Positions 1 through 6,483 of a DNA stretch of 64,000 nt are shown here, one piece after another (within the stretch, counting starts at the first letter, position 1; every line of letters starts with the position of its first letter). The position numbers and the translations under genes were made by a program. Origin of the DNA: Marinobacterium jannaschii DSM 6295 (GTDB lineage Bacteria > Pseudomonadota > Gammaproteobacteria > Pseudomonadales > Balneatricaceae); NCBI RefSeq assembly GCF_000620085.1, contig NZ_KK211067.1:170011-234010 (forward strand). Direction: 5' to 3'. Under the pieces are notes generated by a model, which saw nothing but the letters and a program-made list of their open reading frames with translations, ran no database searches and had not been told where the DNA came from.

Positions 1-385
1 TGACCTCAATGATCCTAAGTACACGGTGACGGCAAAACTGGGTACCACCGGTGAGCAGGCGGTCAAGCGTCTGATCCGCAAGGCGAAGCTGGATCTGTAC
101 GAGACCTCTTCCGAAGCGGCGCTGGAGGTGATGAACGGTAAGGCCGATGCCTTTATCTATGACCTGCCAACCAACGCCGTATACAGCTCTCAGAATAAAG
201 GTAAAGTCCTACACCTGGATCAGCCTTTCACCTACGAACCACTGGGCTGGGCAGTCCGTCAGGGCGATCCGGATTTCGTGAACTTCCTGAATAACTTTCT
301 GCGCCAGATTAAGGGTGACGGTAGCTACGACCGTATCTACAACAAGTGGTTTAACGACGACCGCTGGTTGAGCCAGGTTCAGTAA
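1..385 (+). CDS. Amino acid ABC transporter substrate-binding protein (5' partial)
   Basis: C-terminal part of a periplasmic family 3 solute-binding protein; the reading frame is open to the left edge from base 2, so the N-terminus and signal peptide lie outside the window. The visible part has the family's second lobe: TAKLGTTGEQ, then EVMNGKADAFIYDLP (the conserved G-ADA motif), and ends with DGSYDRIYNKWF, typical of HisJ/GlnH-type proteins. It delivers a polar amino acid to the permease and ATPase encoded next. A hairpin lies between it and the permease gene, which would let this gene be expressed above the membrane components. Substrate cannot be told from this fragment. Confidence 0.9.
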   Translation, partial: DLNDPKYTVTAKLGTTGEQAVKRLIRKAKLDLYETSSEAALEVMNGKADAFIYDLPTNAVYSSQNKGKVLHLDQPFTYEPLGWAVRQGDPDFVNFLNNFLRQIKGDGSYDRIYNKWFNDDRWLSQVQ

Positions 386-409
386 AACCCCGCCGAAAAG
401 CCGTTTTAT

Positions 410-452
410 ACAGCCGTATAGGGATCTTGTCCTTTGCGGCTGTTTTGTTTTT
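410..452 (+). terminator. Intergenic hairpin, probable attenuating terminator
   Basis: Inverted repeat ACAGCCG (410-416) / CGGCTGT (437-443) followed by TTTGTTTTT. It sits between the binding-protein gene and its permease, where a partial terminator is common in ABC operons and lowers expression of the membrane subunits. Confidence 0.55.
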
Positions 453-469
453 AGCCGATGTGAAATTCT

Positions 470-1417
470 ATGCATGTAAATCAGAAAAACTGGCTCTGGA
501 ATGGGGTTTTTATCGCCATCATTCTGGGGCTTTGTGCATCCGTTTACCTGGCCGGGAAGCGGATCGATTACTCCTGGAACTGGGACCGGGTTGTTCCCTT
601 TATTATTAACTCCGACCCGCTGGAAATTGTTGCCGAAGTCGATGGCACCCTGGAATTTAATGAGCAGGGACAGCCACAGATCTATCCCTACGATGGCGGT
701 GATCCTCAGCTGATCGATCCGACGCTGGCATTGTCGCTGAGCGAAGGGGATATGGTCTATGCCGGCGATGTGCTGGCGTCCATCGAGCAGACCCGTATCG
801 GACCCTTGCTGGAAGGCCTGCTGGTCACCATCGAGATCTCCATCATCTCGCTGCTGTTTGCCGTGGTGATCGGTCTGATGGTGGGGCTGATGCGGGTATC
901 GGTTAATCCGGCGCTGCGTAATCTGGCGATCACCTATATCGAGGTTATCCGTGGCACACCGCTGCTGGTGCAGATCTTTATTGTCTACTTCTTCCTGGGT
1001 ACGGTGCTGGAACTGGAGCGGTTTACCGCCGGTGTGGTGGCCTTGTCGGTCTTTACCGCCGCCTATGTGGCGGAGATTATCCGTGCCGGTATCCAGTCGA
1101 TTCCGAGCGGGCAGATGGAAGCGGCGCGCTCGCTGGGGATGAGTTATCCCAAGGCGATGATCTATGTCATCCTGCCGCAGGCGTTTAAGCGCACGCTGCC
1201 ACCGATGGCGGGCCAGTTTATCAACCTGATCAAGGATTCTTCGCTGGTTTCGGTTATTGCCATCACCGACCTGACCAAGGCTGGACGCGAGGTGATCAGC
1301 GGGAACTTTGCACCGTTTGAGGTCTGGTTTACTGTGGCGCTGCTTTACCTGGTGCTAACGAGTGCACTGTCCTGGGCAATTCAACGTTTAGAGCGGAGGC
1401 TGGCGGCCAGTGACTAA
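470..1417 (+). CDS. Polar amino acid ABC transporter permease with a periplasmic insert
   Basis: Inner-membrane permease of the HisM/GlnP family, 315 residues. One N-terminal membrane segment (about 12-30) is followed by a hydrophilic stretch of about 75 residues, then the core bundle from about residue 110, with the ATPase-docking EAA loop as AARSLGMS...LPQAF near 225-240. The stretch between the first and second membrane segments is unusual for the family and ends in [16 protein letters not shown], which resembles the turn of biotinyl/lipoyl-like beta domains. The stop overlaps the GTG start of the ATPase gene by 8 bases. Works with the preceding binding protein. Confidence 0.9.
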   Translation: MHVNQKNWLWNGVFIAIILGLCASVYLAGKRIDYSWNWDRVVPFIINSDPLEIVAEVDGTLEFNEQGQPQIYPYDGGDPQLIDPTLALSLSEGDMVYAGDVLASIEQTRIGPLLEGLLVTIEISIISLLFAVVIGLMVGLMRVSVNPALRNLAITYIEVIRGTPLLVQIFIVYFFLGTVLELERFTAGVVALSVFTAAYVAEIIRAGIQSIPSGQMEAARSLGMSYPKAMIYVILPQAFKRTLPPMAGQFINLIKDSSLVSVIAITDLTKAGREVISGNFAPFEVWFTVALLYLVLTSALSWAIQRLERRLAASD

Positions 1418-2177
1418 GCACGATTCAAATCAGCCGGCGGCGGAAGCGCCGATTATCATTGCCACCGATGTGGATAAGATCTATCCCAACGGTTGTCATG
1501 CCCTGAAAGCGGTTTCCACCACCGTGGCCCGCGGCGAGGTGGTGGTGATCCTGGGACCGTCCGGTTCCGGCAAGTCCACTTTCCTGCGGACTCTCAACCA
1601 GCTGGAAGTGATTAATGGCGGCTCGATCCTGATCGATGGTGTCGACATGTACAGCAAGGGCACCAATATCAACCAACTGCGTGAGCAGGTTGGGATGGTG
1701 TTCCAGAACTTCAATCTTTTCCCGCACAAGACCGCGTTGGAAAACGTCATGCTGGCGCCGCTGAAGGTGTCCGGCCGCGAGCCGAAGGAAGTGGAAGAGC
1801 ATGCCCGCGACCTGATGTATAAGGTGGGCATGGATCAGCGGATGCAAAACTATCCCTCGCACCTTTCCGGCGGTCAGCAGCAGCGTGTGGCAATCGCCCG
1901 TGCCCTGGCGATGAAGCCGAAGATCATGCTGTTCGACGAGCCCACCTCGGCACTGGACCCGGAGATGGTCGGTGAGGTACTGGATGTGATGAAGAGCCTG
2001 GCGGCCGAAGGGATGACCATGGTGGTGGTTACCCACGAGATGGGCTTTGCCCGCGAAGTGGCCGACCGGGTGCTGTTTATGGAAGAGGGCGCGTTGCTGG
2101 TGGAGGATAATCCGGATGATTTCTTTGATCATCCGAGCCACCCGCGTTTGAAGCAGTTCCTCTCCAAGATCTTCTGA
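1410..2177 (+). CDS. Polar amino acid ABC transporter ATP-binding protein
   Basis: ATPase subunit of the GlnQ/HisP family, 255 residues. Walker [10 protein letters not shown] at 49-57, Q-loop in MVFQNFNLF, signature LSGGQQQR from 152, Walker B ending in DE at 176-177 and the switch His at 209. The GTG start is supported by GAGCGGAGG 10-18 bases upstream and by the overlap with the permease gene. It powers uptake of a polar amino acid; together with the two preceding genes it completes a binding protein-permease-ATPase operon that ends at the terminator just downstream. Confidence 0.94.
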   Translation: MTKHDSNQPAAEAPIIIATDVDKIYPNGCHALKAVSTTVARGEVVVILGPSGSGKSTFLRTLNQLEVINGGSILIDGVDMYSKGTNINQLREQVGMVFQNFNLFPHKTALENVMLAPLKVSGREPKEVEEHARDLMYKVGMDQRMQNYPSHLSGGQQQRVAIARALAMKPKIMLFDEPTSALDPEMVGEVLDVMKSLAAEGMTMVVVTHEMGFAREVADRVLFMEEGALLVEDNPDDFFDHPSHPRLKQFLSKIF

Positions 2178-2194
2178 CCTGGCTATGCCCGGCA

Positions 2195-2228
2195 AAAGCC
2201 TGTCCCTGTGACAGGCTTTGTTCTTTCT
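2195..2228 (+). terminator. Intrinsic terminator of the ABC transporter operon
   Basis: Perfect 10-bp stem AAAGCCTGTC (2195-2204) / GACAGGCTTT (2210-2219) with a 5-base loop, followed by a T-rich tail. Confidence 0.85.
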
Positions 2229-2271
2229 GTCGCCTTTCTTTTGTCTTAATCCGCTTATATGCCTTTTTGTG

Positions 2272-2277
2272 TATAAT
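2272..2277 (+). promoter_or_regulatory. Consensus -10 box, probable fumarase promoter
   Basis: Perfect TATAAT after the upstream operon's terminator. No good -35 is seen at 16-18 bp spacing, so the promoter may depend on an activator. It would give a fumarase leader of about 190 bases. Confidence 0.4.
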
Positions 2278-2297
2278 CCGTACCCGACTATAAATGA

Positions 2298-2408
2298 GTG
2301 CCAGAAAGCCCTGTCGTGATCACTGCCAATTGTCCAGAGCGAGATCCGGAACAGGCACCGGAGCGCTGTGTCCAGCATTGTCTGGCGCACCTTCAGGCAC
2401 TGAAATAA
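2298..2408 (+). CDS. Possible 36-residue small protein
   Basis: Short frame beginning GTG just downstream of the TATAAT box, ending TAA at 2408. The product has three cysteines (TANCPERD and CVQHCLAHL) and an amphipathic C-terminal half. No Shine-Dalgarno sequence is evident and I do not recognise a family. It could be a leader peptide or small protein in the fumarase transcript, or a chance frame. Confidence 0.25.
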   Translation: MPESPVVITANCPERDPEQAPERCVQHCLAHLQALK

Positions 2409-2475
2409 CGGGTGAGGGGAGCTCGTCGCAGCTTTGCCTTCCGACCAAGAGCCTACATATGTGGAGAGCCTACGA

Positions 2476-3984
2476 ATGAGCGTAATTCGCCAGGACGACT
2501 TTATCAGCTCCGTTGCTGATGCCTTGCAGTTTATCTCTTATTACCACCCGATCGATTTCGTACAGGGTGTGCACGAAGCCTATCTGAAGGAGCAGAACCC
2601 TGCTGCTAAAGATGCCATGGCTCAGATCCTGATCAACTCCCGTATGTGTGCTGAAGGGCAGCGCCCGATCTGTCAGGACACCGGTATTGTGACCGTCTTC
2701 CTGAAAGTGGGTATGAACGTACAGTGGGACGCGAAAATGAGCGTCACTGATATGGTCAACGAAGGTGTACGCCGTGCTTACACCCACCCTGACAATGTAC
2801 TGCGTGCTTCTATCCTGGCTGATCCTGCTGGCAAGCGTCAGAACACCAAAGACAACACCCCGGCTGTTATCCACTACGAGATCGTCGAAGGTGATGAGGT
2901 TGAAGTGCATGTCGCGGCGAAAGGCGGCGGTTCTGAAAACAAATCCAAGATGGTGATGCTGAACCCGTCTGACAGTATTGTTGACTGGGTAGTGAAAACC
3001 GTACCGACGATGGGTGCAGGCTGGTGTCCGCCGGGCATGCTGGGTCTGGGTATCGGTGGTACCGCCGAGAAAGCTGCGGTACTGGCAAAAGAATCCCTGA
3101 TGGATCCGATCGATATCCATGAGCTGCGCGAGCGTGGCCCGCAGAACCGGGTTGAGGAACTGCGTCTGGAGATCATGGATGCGGTCAACAATCTGGGTAT
3201 TGGCGCTCAGGGCCTGGGTGGCCTGACGACCGTACTGGATGTCAAAATCATGGATTACCCGACACACGCAGCATCCCTGCCGGTGTGCATGATTCCTAAC
3301 TGTGCCGCTACCCGCCACACTCACTTCAAGCTTAACGGCAACGGACCGGCTGTACTGACGCCGCCAAGCCTGGAAGAGTGGCCTGAAGTGACCTTCGAGG
3401 TGGGTGCCACCACCCGTCGCGTGGATCTGAATACCGTGACGCCTGAAGAGGTTCAGAGCTGGCAGCCGGGTGAAACTGTATTGCTGAACGGCAAGATGCT
3501 GACCGGTCGTGATGCGGCTCACAAGAAAATGGTTGAGATGCTCAACAATGGTGAAGAGCTGCCGGTGGATCTGAAGGGCCGCTTTATCTACTACGTAGGC
3601 CCGGTTGATCCGGTGGGCGATGAGGTTGTAGGCCCCGCTGGCCCAACCACTGCGACCCGTATGGATAAGTTCACCCGCCAGGTGATCGAGAGCACCGGCC
3701 TGCTGGGCATGATCGGTAAATCCGAGCGTGGCCCGGTGGCGATCGATGCGATCCGTGACAACAAAGCGGTCTACCTGATGGCAGTAGGTGGCGCGGCATA
3801 CCTGGTATCCAAAGCGATCACCAACGCCGAAGTACTGGCGTTCCCTGAGATGGGGATGGAAGCGATCTACGAGTTTGAAGTGAAGGATATGCCGGTTACT
3901 GTTGCGGTCGATACCAAAGGCGAGTCTGTTCACACTACTGGTCCAGCCAAGTGGAAACAGATTATCGCGGAACAGGTTGGCTAA
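2476..3984 (+). CDS. Fumarate hydratase, class I (iron-sulfur)
   Basis: Hydrates fumarate to L-malate in the TCA cycle with an oxygen-sensitive [4Fe-4S] cluster. 502 residues, close to Pseudomonas class I fumarases. The N-terminal catalytic domain (about 10-290) carries PICQDTG near 64-70 and GLGIGGTAEKA; the C-terminal domain (about 320-500) carries LNGKMLTGRDAAHKKM and GPTTATRMDKFT. The ATG at 2476 is preferred over an upstream TTG at 2434 because the family begins with MSVIRQDDFI-like sequence and GGAGAG lies upstream. It is a single-gene unit: -10 box at 2272, TTCG-loop terminator just after the stop. Confidence 0.95.
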   Translation: MSVIRQDDFISSVADALQFISYYHPIDFVQGVHEAYLKEQNPAAKDAMAQILINSRMCAEGQRPICQDTGIVTVFLKVGMNVQWDAKMSVTDMVNEGVRRAYTHPDNVLRASILADPAGKRQNTKDNTPAVIHYEIVEGDEVEVHVAAKGGGSENKSKMVMLNPSDSIVDWVVKTVPTMGAGWCPPGMLGLGIGGTAEKAAVLAKESLMDPIDIHELRERGPQNRVEELRLEIMDAVNNLGIGAQGLGGLTTVLDVKIMDYPTHAASLPVCMIPNCAATRHTHFKLNGNGPAVLTPPSLEEWPEVTFEVGATTRRVDLNTVTPEEVQSWQPGETVLLNGKMLTGRDAAHKKMVEMLNNGEELPVDLKGRFIYYVGPVDPVGDEVVGPAGPTTATRMDKFTRQVIESTGLLGMIGKSERGPVAIDAIRDNKAVYLMAVGGAAYLVSKAITNAEVLAFPEMGMEAIYEFEVKDMPVTVAVDTKGESVHTTGPAKWKQIIAEQVG

Positions 3985-4004
3985 GCCTGCAACCTGCGCT
4001 GTGG

Positions 4005-4036
4005 AAAAGCGGCTTCGGCCGCTTTTTTGTTTTTTG
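4005..4036 (+). terminator. Intrinsic terminator after fumarase
   Basis: AAAAGCGGC (4005-4013), TTCG tetraloop, GCCGCTTTT (4018-4026), then more T residues. Confidence 0.92.
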
Positions 4037-4102
4037 CGCCAGCGCTGTCGCTCTGATGTAAGATGGACAGAAAAGCGCAGATTTTTCATGGTGCAGAGTG
4101 CT

Positions 4103-4130
4103 TTTGATTTTGTAATATCTGAACTACAAT
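4103..4130 (+). promoter_or_regulatory. Predicted speD promoter
   Basis: -35 TTGATT (4103-4108), 16-bp spacer, -10 TACAAT (4125-4130). Transcription from about 4137 would give a 5' leader of about 125 bases before speD. Confidence 0.55.
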
Positions 4131-4185
4131 TCGCGCACAATTTTTCGGGAGACTTTCCCCTCTTTTCGGCAGCTGAAACAGTCGG

Positions 4186-4256
4186 GCCTGCATCGCGGGC
4201 GAGGTTAAGTTCCCCAGGCGTACCTGGCTGCCAAGCCGTAACCTCCTGTGACAGGC
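4186..4256 (+). promoter_or_regulatory. Structured 5' leader of speD (candidate cis-regulatory RNA)
   Basis: Nested complementary segments: outer GCCTG (4186-4190) / CAGGC (4252-4256); inner GAGGTTA (4201-4207) / TAACCTC (4239-4245); inside these, CCAGG-CGTA-CCTGG (4214-4227), which competes with GGCT-GCCA-AGCC (4226-4237). The 3' strand of the outer stem runs into the start region of speD, so folding could control translation. I do not recognise it as a known riboswitch class. The mutually exclusive inner hairpins are what a switch would need, but no ligand can be read from sequence. Confidence 0.45.
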
Positions 4257-4260
4257 AGGG

Positions 4261-5097
4261 GTGAGTATCTGGAGAAACACGAAGTTGGTATCAAACGGTA
4301 AGATCAAACTGCAGGGCTTTAATAACCTGACTAAAAGCCTGAGTTTTTGTATATACGATGTCTGTTATGCGAAGACCCCCGAGCAGAAAGCTGAGTACAT
4401 CGAGTATATCGATGAGGTGTACAGCGCTGATCGTCTGACTGAGATCCTCACTGAGGTGTGTGACATTATCGGAGCCAACATCCTCAATGTTGCGCGCCAG
4501 GATTATGAGCCTCAGGGTGCCAGTGTCACTATTCTGGTCTCTGAAGAGCCGATCAAAGAGTCCGACAATGTCGACCAGACTGAAAAACCAGGGCCTCTGC
4601 TGCCAGACTCTGTTGTCGCTCATCTGGATAAAAGCCATATCTGTGTCCACACCTATCCGGAGAGTCACCCGGATAATGGCATCTGTACTTTCCGTGCCGA
4701 TATTGAGGTTTCCACCTGCGGAATTATCTCGCCGCTGAAGGCACTGAATTACCTGATCCATAAACTGGAATCCGATATCGTCACCATCGATTACCGGGTG
4801 CGCGGTTTTACCCGCGATGTTGAGGGTGTGAAGCACTATATCGATCACGATATCAACTCAATCCAGAACTTCGTAACGGATGATATCCGTGAGCTGTACA
4901 GCATGATCGACGTAAACGTCTATCAGGAAAACATCTTCCATACCAAGATGATGCTGAAGGACTGCGACCTGGATCAGTACCTGTTTGGTACCAAGGCTGA
5001 CGAACTGACGAGTGAGGAAGAGCAGGAGATCACCGATCGCCTGTTCAAGGAGATGCGTGAGATCTTCTACGGCCGCAATATGCCGGAGATGAGCTGA
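4261..5097 (+). CDS. speD: S-adenosylmethionine decarboxylase proenzyme (long SpeD type)
   Basis: Makes decarboxylated S-adenosylmethionine, the aminopropyl donor for spermidine. Strongly like the E. coli enzyme throughout ([49 protein letters not shown]). Self-cleavage should occur in LDKSHICVH between K124 and S125, with the serine becoming the pyruvoyl cofactor. The GTG at 4261 gives 278 residues; a TTG at 4285 (after GGAG at 4270-4273) gives 270, nearer the usual 264, so the start is uncertain. No speE lies adjacent. A structured leader precedes the gene and a TTCG terminator follows. Confidence 0.95.
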   Translation: MSIWRNTKLVSNGKIKLQGFNNLTKSLSFCIYDVCYAKTPEQKAEYIEYIDEVYSADRLTEILTEVCDIIGANILNVARQDYEPQGASVTILVSEEPIKESDNVDQTEKPGPLLPDSVVAHLDKSHICVHTYPESHPDNGICTFRADIEVSTCGIISPLKALNYLIHKLESDIVTIDYRVRGFTRDVEGVKHYIDHDINSIQNFVTDDIRELYSMIDVNVYQENIFHTKMMLKDCDLDQYLFGTKADELTSEEEQEITDRLFKEMREIFYGRNMPEMS

Positions 5098-5116
5098 GCA
5101 TTAACCGTGGCTAAGA

Positions 5117-5142
5117 AAAACGCGACTTCGGTCGCGTTTTTT
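5117..5142 (+). terminator. Intrinsic terminator after speD
   Basis: AAAACGCGAC (5117-5126), TTCG loop, GTCGCGTTTT (5131-5140), TT. Confidence 0.93.
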
Positions 5143-5259
5143 GTGTCTGCTGCTTTGTGGTTATCGCAGGGGCTATGAATTATCCGCATGCCGTTGGCTT
5201 GTGCCTGCGCCGATTCCCGCCAACACTTGTTGCAGGGCATTAGAAAGAGAGCCATTGCT

Positions 5260-5481
5260 ATGTTTCTTAAAGAAAGTGCCAGCGGACATCTGGTGGAAGT
5301 GATAAACCTGCAGGATCTGTTTGACCCTTATCAGGCCGAACTTATGGGCCGTTCCCATTACGGCGAGGAGTTGCAGGAAGCTGAGCCGTTCGCCAAGCAG
5401 TGCCTGAGATTCCCCTCCGGGGAGGCGTTGCCGCGTTGCTGGCTGGAACCCCATTATCGCGACCATGAGCTGAGACGCTGA
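5260..5481 (+). CDS. Conserved small protein of unknown function (73 aa)
   Basis: Short acidic soluble protein. It matches from memory a family common in Pseudomonas and marine gammaproteobacteria, with N-terminal SGHLVEVINLQDLFDP, central GEELQEAEPFAK and C-terminal FPSGEALPRCWLEPHYR. Some databases label relatives as acetyltransferases, but the protein is far too short for that fold and no motif supports it. Start: ATG at 5260 behind AGAAAGAGAG. It stands alone between the speD terminator and a gene on the opposite strand. Confidence 0.7.
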   Translation: MFLKESASGHLVEVINLQDLFDPYQAELMGRSHYGEELQEAEPFAKQCLRFPSGEALPRCWLEPHYRDHELRR

Positions 5482-5517
5482 CTGCGGCCAGGCGCAATCC
5501 CCAGCAAACCACGGGCT

Positions 5518-5835
5518 TCAGGAAGAGGCCAGCTTGCGTTGCTCGTCCAGATAGAGTGGCATCGGTCCTATGTCTTCATAGATCTCTTCGCCCTCTTCGA
5601 CGCGGATTACCTTCTGTCCGGGAATGTAGGGCATTTGTGACTCCACTTCACTGATCGCCTGGTGAAGCAGACTGCAGATCACCTCTTCGCGGGATAGCTG
5701 GTACATCTTCGCCAATGCTTCCAGTTTGATCGCATCGCTCTTATACATCTCAACTTCGGCGCTGATCTTGCCGTTGGCCTGGCGGGAGTGCTCCTCCCAG
5801 CTCTGGAGTAATCTGTGAAATGCACTGCTGGCCAT
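5518..5835 (-). CDS. Conserved small protein, family labelled pilin assembly/type 1 pili tip component
   Basis: 105 residues, starting with the ATG at 5835 behind a strong GGGGGAG. N-terminal SAFHRLLQSWEEHS, a central helical part with AKMYQLSREEVICSLLHQA resembling a short helix-turn-helix, and a C-terminal PYIPGQKVIRVEEGEEIYEDIGPMP segment. Pseudomonas relatives carry the names given in the call, but nothing seen here (no signal peptide, no pilin domain) supports a role in pili. It is best treated as a soluble protein of unknown function. No operon partner. Confidence 0.65.
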   Translation of the reverse strand: MASSAFHRLLQSWEEHSRQANGKISAEVEMYKSDAIKLEALAKMYQLSREEVICSLLHQAISEVESQMPYIPGQKVIRVEEGEEIYEDIGPMPLYLDEQRKLASS

Positions 5836-6005
5836 TGTGGCTCCCCCCTTGTGTCGCAAACTGTTCTTTTACTGTAGTCGATCCGGCGTGGAGGCGAAGG
5901 GCCGTGGCGGAAATTTTGCCGTCGTATTAGCCCTGAGGCGTCAGTGGTTTTTATTCCGGCGGTGATTCATTAGAATTCCTGCTTTCGATGCGAGCGGGAA
6001 TAATC

Positions 6006-6455
6006 ATGGCAATAATTAAAGTGGTATTTGGTTCTGTAAATGGCAATGCACAGCAACTGGCCGAGGATGCGGTCGAGCAGCTAAAAGCGGCAGGCCATCA
6101 GGCTGAACTGCTGCGTCATCCTGAAGTCGCACAGCTGGCCGGGGATTGCAGTGAAGCGCTGCTGGTGATTACCTCCACGACCGGACAGGGCGATATTCCG
6201 CCTAACCTGTTGCCGCTGTACGAACAGTTGAATGATCAGTTTCCGCTGATGCCGGAGAAACCCTACGGTGTTGTGGCGCTGGGTGACAGCTCTTATGAAG
6301 ACTTTGCTGAAGCCGGGCGTTCATTCGACTTCCTGCTGAAGGACCTGAAGGCTCGCCGTGTGATACCGACTCTGTTTATCGATGCCTGTGAGACGCTTGA
6401 CCCGGAAGAGGAGGTGGCGCAGTGGCTGGATCAGTGGCAGGCGCTGCTGGACTGA
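6006..6455 (+). CDS. MioC-like short flavodoxin
   Basis: FMN-binding electron carrier, 149 residues. The phosphate-binding loop is FGSVNGNAQQLA near residues 8-19, the middle loop STTGQGDIPPN near 58-68, and ALGDSSYEDFAEAG near 91-104 contacts the flavin. The layout matches MioC (about 147 residues), linked in E. coli to biotin synthesis, rather than larger flavodoxins; the phosphate loop lacks the usual T-x-T-G-x-T. The ATG at 6006 is chosen because MAIIKVVFGS fits the first strand and GAGCGGGAA precedes it. Its redox partner is not evident. Confidence 0.85.
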   Translation: MAIIKVVFGSVNGNAQQLAEDAVEQLKAAGHQAELLRHPEVAQLAGDCSEALLVITSTTGQGDIPPNLLPLYEQLNDQFPLMPEKPYGVVALGDSSYEDFAEAGRSFDFLLKDLKARRVIPTLFIDACETLDPEEEVAQWLDQWQALLD

Positions 6456-6483
6456 GCAGGCCTTGCTCCGGACCGGGCGGGGC

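Noticed and set aside
2470..4140. Long open frame antisense to fumarase
   Set aside because: It mirrors the codon bias of the fumarase gene, has no ribosome site and no recognisable domain, and lies opposite a clearly real gene.
4186..4256. Known S-adenosylmethionine or S-adenosylhomocysteine riboswitch
   Set aside because: The stems and loop sequences do not match the SAM or SAH riboswitch consensus sequences I can recall; left as an unassigned structured leader.
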